Source of the DNA: Methanobacteriota archaeon
Lineage (GTDB): Archaea > Thermoplasmatota > Poseidoniia > Poseidoniales > Poseidoniaceae
Assembly: GCA_002726395.1 (NCBI GenBank)
Contig: PBTA01000032.1
Span: 1-13,082, forward strand
DNA length: 13,082 nt
Direction: 5' to 3'
Part shown: in pieces, positions 1-6,112 of the stretch
Layout of the letters: every line of letters begins with the position of its first letter
How positions within the stretch are numbered: position 1 is the first letter of the stretch
Notes under the pieces: generated by a model
Told to the model about the DNA's origin: nothing
The model's database searches: none
Seen by the model: only the letters and a program-made list of their open reading frames with translations
Program-made: the position numbers and the translations under genes

Positions 1-2
1 TT

Positions 3-833
3 ATGAACCCAGGAATAAGAACAACGATGGGAGGATTTGCCGACCCACTTCTGTCACCAATACTCCCAGAAGAGTCCTTTTTCATCATCACAGTACTTAT
101 TTTGGGTACTATGTCAATGTTAATGAATACAGTATTGCGAAGTTTCTTCCTTGACCCAATTGAACAAGCACACATTGGACATCGACAAGGACAAGTTCGA
201 CGAATGATGAATGATGCAAGAATTTCAAGAGACCCAATACTTCAAGAAAAAGCAACTGTATTGCAACAACAAATGATGCCAGAGCAGTTGAAAGTGCAGA
301 TGGGTGCTATGAAACCAATGATGTTTACTATGGTAATAATTATTGCAGTATTTTCTTGGTTAACTACCACTGTAGAATCATTTAGAGTTGACTATGTATC
401 GCTGCCTTGGGCATCAGAATGGAATTTGTTAACAGATAAATTCCTCTTTTTCCCTGCTTGGATTTGTGCTTACATTTGCATGAGCGCACCCTTTGGGAGA
501 GTTGTCGACCGTCACATAAAACTAATTCGATATCGAACACACCCTGTGGTTTCATCGGGAGACAAATTGAAAGAACCGTTGCTTCATTTAGTGGCAAATC
601 AAAATAAAACAGTTGATAAAAATGCTAAAAGACGCAGGCAAAAAAGTAAGGTTCAAACCAAGAAGAAGAGCTCTAATGACACACCAAAAAATACGGGAAG
701 TAAGAAAACTAGCAAAACAGAAACCTACTCTGGTATTGATGGATTAACCTGTCCAAAATGTGGCGTTGATATGATTAGCAAAGCAGGACCACGTAAGAAA
801 AAGTGTGATGTTTGTCGACACCAATGGGTGTGA
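3..833 (+). CDS. EMC3/TMCO1-like (DUF106) archaeal membrane protein with C-terminal zinc ribbon; 5' end may lie outside the window
   Basis: This is a 276-residue membrane protein from the ATG at position 3; the frame is open to the window edge, so the true start could be upstream. Three hydrophobic segments are visible (about 24-46, 106-124, 146-163). A charged, Gln/Met-rich, probably coiled cytoplasmic stretch (51-104) lies between the first two. This is the layout of archaeal DUF106 proteins, known distant relatives of YidC/Oxa1, EMC3 and TMCO1 that help insert membrane proteins. A Lys/Ser/Thr-rich linker (about 203-245) then leads to a zinc ribbon with C250-x2-C253 and C268-x2-C271, ending at residue 276. 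It is followed 2 nt later by cmk and then cbf5, a linkage common in archaea downstream of secY and adk. The family assignment is firm; the zinc-ribbon tail is unusual in my knowledge of the family and its role is unknown. Confidence 0.85.
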   Translation: MNPGIRTTMGGFADPLLSPILPEESFFIITVLILGTMSMLMNTVLRSFFLDPIEQAHIGHRQGQVRRMMNDARISRDPILQEKATVLQQQMMPEQLKVQMGAMKPMMFTMVIIIAVFSWLTTTVESFRVDYVSLPWASEWNLLTDKFLFFPAWICAYICMSAPFGRVVDRHIKLIRYRTHPVVSSGDKLKEPLLHLVANQNKTVDKNAKRRRQKSKVQTKKKSSNDTPKNTGSKKTSKTETYSGIDGLTCPKCGVDMISKAGPRKKKCDVCRHQWV

Positions 834-835
834 AT

Positions 836-1369
836 ATGCCAAAGATAACCATCTCTGGATATCCCGGAAGTGGTACATCAACTCTAGTTAGCGGACTGGT
901 TAACCATTTCAATTGGCAATCGATTAATGGAGGTCAGATCTTTCGTGATGAGGCATCTAAGCGAGGCCTGAGTTTAGCAGAATTTGGCAATATATGCGTT
1001 AACGATGAATCTGTTGACCAAGAACTGGATGAAATTCTTCGACAAAATATTTCTGGTGCTGATGTTGAAATAATAGAATCACGATTAGCCGGATGGTGGG
1101 CATACAAATTAGGTGTCAAATCGATACGAATATGGGTAGAGGTAAATGAACATGAACGAGCCAATCGGGTGATATCTCGTGAAGGTGGTAGTTTAAATTC
1201 TGTTCTGGAAGCAAATGCTAAACGCTTGGCCATAGATAACCAAAGATACCAAAACATGTATGGTCTTACTCCAGATGACCCATTGGCTTATACCCATATC
1301 ATCGAAGCCTCGAACATTAGTGCAGAGGATGTCCTATCCCACGCAATAAAAATCTTGGAGGGGAACTGA
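836..1369 (+). CDS. cmk: Cytidylate kinase, archaeal type
   Basis: The gene encodes a 177-residue CMP/dCMP kinase, which phosphorylates CMP with ATP in the cytosol. The P-loop GYPGSGTST is at residues 8-16. The CMP-site motif ESRLAG (81-86) and the later R/E-rich lid (around 111-117, RVISREG) fit archaeal Cmk, which lacks the longer insert of many bacterial enzymes. I place the start at ATG 836 because the family begins only a few residues before the P-loop, and because GGTGTGA, a Shine-Dalgarno-like run at the end of the upstream gene (about 827-833), is well spaced to it. In-frame TTG 812 and ATG 824 would add 8 or 4 residues inside the upstream gene. The gene starts 2 nt after the DUF106 stop and ends 1 nt before truB, so the three are almost certainly co-transcribed. 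Confidence 0.9.
   Translation: MPKITISGYPGSGTSTLVSGLVNHFNWQSINGGQIFRDEASKRGLSLAEFGNICVNDESVDQELDEILRQNISGADVEIIESRLAGWWAYKLGVKSIRIWVEVNEHERANRVISREGGSLNSVLEANAKRLAIDNQRYQNMYGLTPDDPLAYTHIIEASNISAEDVLSHAIKILEGN
1357..1363 (+). promoter_or_regulatory. Strong ribosome binding site for cbf5/truB
   Basis: GGAGGGG lies in the last codons of cmk, 7 nt before the ATG at 1371. It matches most of the archaeal anti-Shine-Dalgarno complement and fixes the cbf5 start. Confidence 0.7.
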
Positions 1370-1370
1370 T

Positions 1371-2339
1371 ATGACAAGAATCGTAATTGATAAAACCAAC
1401 AAAATAGATTCTGCCCACGGATTTGACCCTGAAACCTGTTCGATTGAACAAAGATTAGCCTCTGGTTTCATTTTACTTGACAAAGCAGCAGGTCCAACCT
1501 CACATCAGGTAGCGGCTTGGGTCAGAGACATGCTAGGATTGGAAAGATTAGGCCATGGAGGTACTTTAGATCCATTCGCAACAGGTGTCTTGCCATTGAT
1601 GACAGGAAAAGCCATGAAATTAACTAAAGGTATTTTGAAATCTGATAAAATATATATCAATGTGCTAAAGTTTGCTGAAGAACCAGATTTGGCGAAATTA
1701 AATGAAGTCATAATGAAATTAACTGGTAGAATTTACAATGTACCTCCTGAAATATCTGCGGTAAAAGTTCAAGTCCGTACCCGTAAAATATATTCATTCG
1801 AGTTAATTGAATTAACAGGTAAACAAGCGATTGTTAAAATTCACTGTGAAGCCGGCACTTACATCAGAACTATTGCTAGAGACATGGGGCTCATGCTTGG
1901 ATACAAGGTAGACTTGAAGGAATTACGTAGAGAAAACTCAGGACGTTTTAATCTGGATAATTGTGTAACATTACAAGAAGTAGCAGATGCAATTTGGTTG
2001 TGGAAAGAATGTGGGAATTCAGCAGCATTATGCAAAATCATTCATCCAACTGAGAAATTACTGATGGATATGCCATACATTGTGGTCAAAGATAGTGCTG
2101 CAAGCGCGCTATGTCATGGAGCTCCTTTACTTCGTCCAGGATTATTATCAATAGATTCGAAATTATCTAAAGGCCAAGAAGTTGCTGTTTTTACTGCGAA
2201 AAAGGAAGTCGTAGGAATTGTAAAAATGAACTATTCAGCAGATGAGTTAACTAATATAGAGTCCGGAGAGATTGGTAAACCCGCAATGATCTTGATGGAA
2301 CATGAGCGTTATCCGCCACAATGGCCCAAGCAAGTGTAG
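1371..2339 (+). CDS. truB: tRNA/rRNA pseudouridine synthase Cbf5 (archaeal TruB family)
   Basis: The gene encodes a 322-residue member of the Cbf5/dyskerin branch of TruB. In archaea it is the catalytic subunit of H/ACA ribonucleoproteins, isomerising guided uridines in rRNA, and can also make pseudouridine 55 in tRNA. The family opening GFILLDKAAGPTSH is at 32-45. The catalytic loop HGGTLDP (62-68) carries the nucleophile D67. The conserved tyrosine region RTRKIY (136-141) and the basic motif EAGTYIR (160-166) follow. A PUA RNA-binding domain occupies about 234-290. Length matches archaeal Cbf5. The start is the ATG 1 nt after the cmk stop, supported by the GGAGGGG site. Its Nop10, Gar1 and L7Ae partners and any guide RNA are not in this window. 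Archaeal Cbf5 proteins are often annotated truB or cbf5. Confidence 0.93.
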   Translation: MTRIVIDKTNKIDSAHGFDPETCSIEQRLASGFILLDKAAGPTSHQVAAWVRDMLGLERLGHGGTLDPFATGVLPLMTGKAMKLTKGILKSDKIYINVLKFAEEPDLAKLNEVIMKLTGRIYNVPPEISAVKVQVRTRKIYSFELIELTGKQAIVKIHCEAGTYIRTIARDMGLMLGYKVDLKELRRENSGRFNLDNCVTLQEVADAIWLWKECGNSAALCKIIHPTEKLLMDMPYIVVKDSAASALCHGAPLLRPGLLSIDSKLSKGQEVAVFTAKKEVVGIVKMNYSADELTNIESGEIGKPAMILMEHERYPPQWPKQV

Positions 2340-2538
2340 TCAAGCTTCAACGTATTCTTCGTAAATATACTCTTCAGTTTCAATCCTTATTTTCAATTCT
2401 GACATGTTCCCACATACTACCTTGTCAACCTAAGTTGAACGACCCCCACAGTCTCAAAGTAATGGCGCCTTTCACGAACTGGTTATCAAATTATAGGCTC
2501 AATTCAACATTATCCGACATACAATATCCGAATAAACA
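2340..2538. other. Convergent intergenic gap with no supported gene
   Basis: About 200 nt separate the ends of cbf5 (+) and the surface-protein gene (-). I see only a small hairpin TCAAC-CTAA-GTTGA (2425-2438) and a short T-rich tract near 2386-2395 that might help end transcription of the + operon. A 73-codon open frame crossing the region looks like chance: it overlaps the cbf5 end and has no family signal. Confidence 0.55.
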
Positions 2539-4923
2539 TTAGTCTAACTTTTTGATTTTACCTGGAGCTAGAACGGTAAAAAGACCAATTATAACAGCCA
2601 AACCAATGAATGTTGCAATCCATACGGTAGTGGCTTTGATAGAATCACTAGAGGATGTTGTATCACTATTAGAATCAAGAACTTCTACACTCACTGATTG
2701 AATATTATTATTCTCATCTCCTTCAGATACTTCGTTTGCTCTATCAACCTCTACTGAAATGGTTTTAGAACCACTTTCAAAGACTAACCAGTCACAAGTA
2801 ACCACACCTAATTGGCCAGGCATTAGGATTGAAATTGATTGTATTGCAATTAAGTTATTGCCACTCTGACATCTTACAGAAATGCTTGATGCTTCTTCTT
2901 GGCCCGAATTTCTAACATAAACTCTTACCTCTACTAAATCTCCTTCACGGATATTTTCTGGAGTAATCACTATTTGTTCAATAGATAATTCAGCCAGAGT
3001 GAGTACTTCTAACAGCATTGTCCGATTAACACATGATGATTGGTCACATAGAGTAACAATTATTGGCATTGATGAAGATAAAGACGGTGGTGTGACAGTA
3101 ATTGTGGAACTACTTAGGTCTACCACAGCCCAAGTTTTGTCAGTAGTCACTGTCAATCCAGTTGAATCAATGTCAAAATATGAGAACGCGATAGTTGTTG
3201 ATTTACCACTTTCAACTGGAATAATGGATGGAAACTCGTTTAAATTAGGTACATCATCCACTTCCTCAACGTATACCAAGAAGGTTTCAACCCAAGAGTT
3301 TGCCGCTTCGTCGGATACGACCACTGTAACGGTAGTAACACCGAAGGTTTCTGGCAATAATACTAATTTGATATCTTCTTGAACTAGACTAGCCGAGATT
3401 AATGAATCATCTGCCACAGATAAACTGACTGTTAGGTTTTCATTTGAAGTGCGATCATCTTGACAGGCGTTTATCAAAGGTATCAATAATCCTGGCCCAT
3501 CCTCAGCAAAATATTGTGGAGCAATGGCTTGACAAACAGGGTCTTCGTCCCACTGTACATCAAAACCTCCTGAAATTGACATCGAAGAAATCTCTAGTAA
3601 TGTAGTGCTAGATTGGCCATTAGAATCCCAGTTAAACCATGCCTGGATTTTCACAGACAAGTCATTTACTCCGGAATTCATATACTGGCCAATTGATAGA
3701 TTTATTGTGAAATTACCTAATTGTTCAATTGACTGAAAGGTAGCTTCTTGATTATTGATGAATACTTTCCAGCGAGAGTAATCGGTTGCAAGTCCATCAA
3801 TGGAACCAAAAATTTTCCCAGTTAGTGAAAGTGTAGGGTCGTTATAATCTACAGATATTGACTCTAGACAAGTGTTAGATGTTGATACTTTGATCTTGAG
3901 ATAGTTTGAATCAACTAAATTATTTGATTGCACAGAATAATATTCAGAAAAGGTTTGGCCATCATTCGAATAAGAAACTTCCACTGCCAAATCACTGTTA
4001 TCAACAGCAGAATAAATGTAATGAATACGACCTAATGTTTGACCTGGCTGGGACGTAATAATGGGACTAAGCCATGTCCCTAATACACCGTCATCAACTG
4101 GTTTTATACCACATTCTGAAACCTGTAAATTCGTGAAATCCCCGTCTTGTAAAGAAACATCAATTATTGGCATAACAAAATTCTTTGATGTTGATTCTAC
4201 CGAAGCCCACTCCGTACCATACCATGGGTACTTTACAACAACAGCAATACCAACTGCATCAACATCCAGTTGTGTATCATCATTCCCGCCAAGTGAGACA
4301 TAATCTAAGGTGAATATGATGTCTGTAAGGTCGTTCCATGTCCATGAAGATAATTGGGTAATATTTTTCTGCCACACACTGCCGTTCATATAATCAATTG
4401 CAGATTGGGTATTGACATATGTGGCTAATTCTTCATAGTTACCACCATAATTCATGGTAATTCTAACTTGATCTTGTTGTAGAGCGCCAGGAATATGAAA
4501 TGACATAATGATACTAACAGCAACAATCTCATACTGTTCATTTGAGGAAGTATCAAAATCTGTAACCTCAATTACCGGACCATTAGTTGTAGAATATTGT
4601 TGGTCTGCTGTCCCTGTTGCTAAGGTTGAATCTGTTGGAGAAGATGTAGACCACATCGTTAAAGTTTGGAAATTATCAGGCCTTGAATGCTGTATAGTAA
4701 TCCTGTTATCTTCTACCATAGATTCAGTGTGTAGGGCATTATCACTAGTGAAGGTAATACCATCTTCCATTATCCAGTTGTCATTGGAAGATATTTGACC
4801 TTGTGGATATATATCGACTTCCTCGGTAGAATGTACACTTCTGGCTGCAGCATCGATCATACTTGAGCACATCAAGACAATTAGCACTATCAAGACTGGA
4901 ATTCTTGCCGCAACCTTCGCCAT
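2539..4923 (-). CDS. Large secreted, membrane-anchored surface protein with cadherin-like and CARDB domains
   Basis: This 794-residue protein has a signal peptide (basic start, hydrophobic 8-19, likely cleavage near 25-28). A long Ser/Thr/Asn/Asp-rich beta-type ectodomain follows. A cadherin/Ig-like module (about 460-555, ending VEEVDDVPN) resembles the repeats of large archaeal and bacterial adhesins. A CARDB module (about 645-748, with the typical VRVYVRNSGQ strand and E-x2-E-x-DENNN end) leads through an Ser/Asp-rich linker (750-762) to one membrane helix (766-785) and a basic tail KIKK. Cysteines C464/C487, C626/C631 and C685/C710 may form disulfides. N-glycosylation sequons occur at N180, N187, N404, N408, N496 and N633. 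It probably faces outward as an adhesion, surface-layer-associated or polymer-binding protein; the ligand is unknown. The gene appears monocistronic. Residues 30-455 match no family I recognise. Confidence 0.8.
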   Translation of the reverse strand: MAKVAARIPVLIVLIVLMCSSMIDAAARSVHSTEEVDIYPQGQISSNDNWIMEDGITFTSDNALHTESMVEDNRITIQHSRPDNFQTLTMWSTSSPTDSTLATGTADQQYSTTNGPVIEVTDFDTSSNEQYEIVAVSIIMSFHIPGALQQDQVRITMNYGGNYEELATYVNTQSAIDYMNGSVWQKNITQLSSWTWNDLTDIIFTLDYVSLGGNDDTQLDVDAVGIAVVVKYPWYGTEWASVESTSKNFVMPIIDVSLQDGDFTNLQVSECGIKPVDDGVLGTWLSPIITSQPGQTLGRIHYIYSAVDNSDLAVEVSYSNDGQTFSEYYSVQSNNLVDSNYLKIKVSTSNTCLESISVDYNDPTLSLTGKIFGSIDGLATDYSRWKVFINNQEATFQSIEQLGNFTINLSIGQYMNSGVNDLSVKIQAWFNWDSNGQSSTTLLEISSMSISGGFDVQWDEDPVCQAIAPQYFAEDGPGLLIPLINACQDDRTSNENLTVSLSVADDSLISASLVQEDIKLVLLPETFGVTTVTVVVSDEAANSWVETFLVYVEEVDDVPNLNEFPSIIPVESGKSTTIAFSYFDIDSTGLTVTTDKTWAVVDLSSSTITVTPPSLSSSMPIIVTLCDQSSCVNRTMLLEVLTLAELSIEQIVITPENIREGDLVEVRVYVRNSGQEEASSISVRCQSGNNLIAIQSISILMPGQLGVVTCDWLVFESGSKTISVEVDRANEVSEGDENNNIQSVSVEVLDSNSDTTSSSDSIKATTVWIATFIGLAVIIGLFTVLAPGKIKKLD

Positions 4924-4984
4924 GCTCTTTGCAGAATCTATTTTACTATTGAATGCAAGGGTGGCTAGTGTTAAATTATGAGCA

Positions 4985-4992
4985 TATTATAA
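4985..4992 (-). promoter_or_regulatory. Candidate TATA box for the surface-protein gene
   Basis: On the - strand this reads TTATAATA. A start of transcription about 26 nt downstream would give a leader of roughly 40 nt before the ATG at 4923, where I see no clear Shine-Dalgarno. The surroundings are AT-rich, so this is weak. Confidence 0.3.
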
Positions 4993-5011
4993 TCTAAATT
5001 ACTAATCGGAT

Positions 5012-5021
5012 TATTGAAATA
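5012..5021 (+). promoter_or_regulatory. Possible TATA element for tRNA-His
   Basis: An AT-rich stretch (TATTGAAATA) lies about 31-40 nt before the tRNA 5' end, a plausible position for a TATA box that would start transcription about 10 nt ahead of the mature end. It does not match the consensus well. Confidence 0.25.
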
Positions 5022-5051
5022 CCACACTACTCACGCTAAACTAACCTAGAT

Positions 5052-5127
5052 GGCTGTGGTGGTGTAGGGGTTAGCACGGGGGATTGTGGTTCCCCCAGCC
5101 CGGGTTCAATTCCCGGCCACGGCCCCA
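5052..5127 (+). tRNA. tRNA-His (anticodon GTG), with encoded G-1 and CCA
   Basis: The sequence folds into a full cloverleaf without an intron. The acceptor stem pairs GCTGTGG (5053-5059) with CCACGGC (5117-5123), including one T-G wobble. The extra G-1 (5052), the identity element of tRNA-His, faces C73 (5124). The D arm is GTG/CAC (5062-5064, 5075-5077). The anticodon stem is 5079-5083 with 5091-5095 and the anticodon GTG is 5086-5088. The T arm is CCGGG/CCCGG (5100-5104, 5112-5116) with loop TTCAATT. The 3' CCA (5125-5127) is encoded. The gene is alone on the + strand, 5 nt from the stop codon of the oppositely directed ribA. Confidence 0.97.
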
Positions 5128-5132
5128 GGGTT

Positions 5133-5762
5133 TTAATCAAGTTGATTTTTATCTATAGAATGGCCCATTCGGTCTACTTTAGTCTCCAAGTAAGACCTAT
5201 TTGAATCTCCCACTCCAACAACTAGTGGGACATTATCAACCACATCAATCCCATATGTTTTCAACTGCTCTGTTTTATTTGGATTATTAGAAAGTAAAGA
5301 TACTTTTGAGATTCCAAGATTGGCTAACATGCTTGCTGCTATTTGGTAATCTCTAGCATCACCAGGATAACCTAGCATAAGATTTGCATCCAAGGTATCT
5401 GCTCCTTTGTCTTGGAGATGATATGCTTGAATTTTAGCATGCAGTCCTATACCTCTACCTTCTTGTCGCAGATAAAGCAAACAACCCCAGCCTTTGTCGA
5501 CAATTGCGTCTAATGCCGCGTGTAATTGTGGGCCACAATCACATCGTAGACTACCAAATGCGTCACCGGTAAGACACTCCGAATGAACTCTTATCAATAC
5601 TGGATCTGGGCCTGTCATATCACCTAGAGTTAAAGCGACATGGTCAAAACCAGTAGAGTCTTCGTGAAATACCCTTATAGAAAAATCACCAAATGTAGTC
5701 GGCAATTTAGCCTGACTAGGTACTTCTGCACCCGTAACATTAACTTCTCTTATGTCACTCAT
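5133..5762 (-). CDS. ribA: GTP cyclohydrolase II (bacterial-type RibA)
   Basis: The gene encodes a 209-residue GTP cyclohydrolase II. This enzyme opens GTP to 2,5-diamino-6-ribosylamino-4(3H)-pyrimidinone 5'-phosphate, formate and pyrophosphate, the first step of riboflavin synthesis. RVHSECLTGDAFGSLRCDCG (58-77) holds the three zinc ligands C63, C74 and C76. YLRQEGRGIGL (97-107) and LLSNNPNKTEQL (156-167) are the GTP-binding and catalytic signatures, and the usual tail YLETKVDRMGH is at 191-201. Length is that of a stand-alone RibA without a RibB domain. The ATG at 5762 overlaps the tusA stop as ATGA. A GAGGTG site (5768-5773) 5 nt upstream, inside tusA, supports this start and suggests coupled translation. 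Many archaea use the unrelated GTP cyclohydrolase III (ArfA) here, so RibA points to an old transfer from bacteria. Confidence 0.95.
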   Translation of the reverse strand: MSDIREVNVTGAEVPSQAKLPTTFGDFSIRVFHEDSTGFDHVALTLGDMTGPDPVLIRVHSECLTGDAFGSLRCDCGPQLHAALDAIVDKGWGCLLYLRQEGRGIGLHAKIQAYHLQDKGADTLDANLMLGYPGDARDYQIAASMLANLGISKVSLLSNNPNKTEQLKTYGIDVVDNVPLVVGVGDSNRSYLETKVDRMGHSIDKNQLD

Positions 5763-6010
5763 CTTGACACCTCGATGATAAAAGTGAACTCACCTGAAGA
5801 ATTAATTACATCATGCAAGATATGATTTGTCCGCCCTAAATACATTGGAATATCGTGAAGAGTTTCAGGGTCATCAGCAATAACCTGCATTACATCACCG
5901 AAATTTAGTTGCTCTAAACCTTTCTTCATTTCATGTAATGGCACAGGACAATAAAACCCCAAAACATCAAGATGATGAGTAACTTTTGTGGACACCTCAT
6001 TGCTAGACAT
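5759..6010 (-). CDS. TusA/SirA-family sulfur carrier protein
   Basis: This 83-residue TusA-fold protein carries the family's CPxP motif at C21-P22-V23-P24, in LGFYCPVPLHEMKKGL; C21 would hold the persulfide passed on in sulfur transfer. The downstream family block with the DDP...DIP signature (ADDPETLHDIP, 45-55) is also present. Known roles of the family include thiolation of tRNA, molybdenum-cofactor synthesis and sulfur oxidation; which applies here cannot be read from the sequence. I use the ATG at 6010: upstream in-frame ATGs would extend the protein up to 46 residues over the divergent promoter and into the start of the next gene, with no family support. It is first in a two-gene unit with ribA. 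No Shine-Dalgarno precedes it, consistent with a very short leader. Confidence 0.88.
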   Translation of the reverse strand: MSSNEVSTKVTHHLDVLGFYCPVPLHEMKKGLEQLNFGDVMQVIADDPETLHDIPMYLGRTNHILHDVINSSGEFTFIIEVSR

Positions 6011-6011
6011 A

Positions 6012-6036
6012 ACCGTTTCATTGATGTGGAAACGGT
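6012..6036. promoter_or_regulatory. Perfect 8-bp inverted repeat at the tusA-ribA promoter (operator-like)
   Basis: ACCGTTTC (6012-6019) and GAAACGGT (6029-6036) are exact reverse complements separated by 9 nt, a spacing of about two helical turns centre to centre. The repeat ends 1 nt before the tusA start codon and lies just downstream of a TATA-like element, so it would cover the expected transcription start. It could be a repressor site or, if transcribed further upstream, a hairpin masking the start codon. Confidence 0.5.
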
Positions 6037-6041
6037 GTTGG

Positions 6042-6049
6042 TATACAAA
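6042..6049 (-). promoter_or_regulatory. Candidate TATA box for tusA-ribA
   Basis: On the - strand this reads TTTGTATA. Initiation about 25 nt downstream would fall near 6020, leaving a leader of about 10 nt before the tusA ATG, which agrees with the missing Shine-Dalgarno. Confidence 0.35.
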
Positions 6050-6079
6050 CCATGCGTTTTTCGACAATTGCTCATACCG

Positions 6080-6087
6080 CATATTCA
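6080..6087 (+). promoter_or_regulatory. Possible TATA element for the archaeosortase gene
   Basis: CATATTCA lies about 26-33 nt before the ATG at 6113. If used, the transcript would be nearly leaderless, which fits the lack of a clear ribosome site. The match to a TATA consensus is only partial. Confidence 0.25.
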
Positions 6088-6112
6088 TCAATAGTGACTT
6101 ACAGGCACTAGC

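Noticed and set aside
812..835. TTG 812 or ATG 824 as the cmk start
   Set aside because: ATG 836 gives the usual short run before the P-loop and has a well-spaced GGTGTGA; the longer forms only translate the end of the upstream gene in another frame.
2512..2535. Short direct repeat (TATCCGA twice) before the surface-protein stop codon
   Set aside because: Two 7-nt copies in AT-rich DNA are expected by chance; no third copy and no array.
2321..2542. 73-codon + strand open frame after cbf5
   Set aside because: It overlaps the cbf5 end and the end of the surface-protein gene, has no ribosome site and no family resemblance.
2999..3382. 127-codon + strand open frame inside the surface-protein gene
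   Set aside because: It mirrors the Ser/Thr/Val-rich coding strand, a common artefact; no independent signal.
4860..4923. Lipoprotein signal (Cys19) in the surface protein
   Set aside because: The residues before C19 (VLM) do not fit a lipobox, and the protein has its own C-terminal membrane anchor.
5763..6112. FMN riboswitch ahead of tusA-ribA
   Set aside because: The space before tusA is only about 100 nt to the divergent gene, and I see none of the conserved multi-stem RFN pattern.
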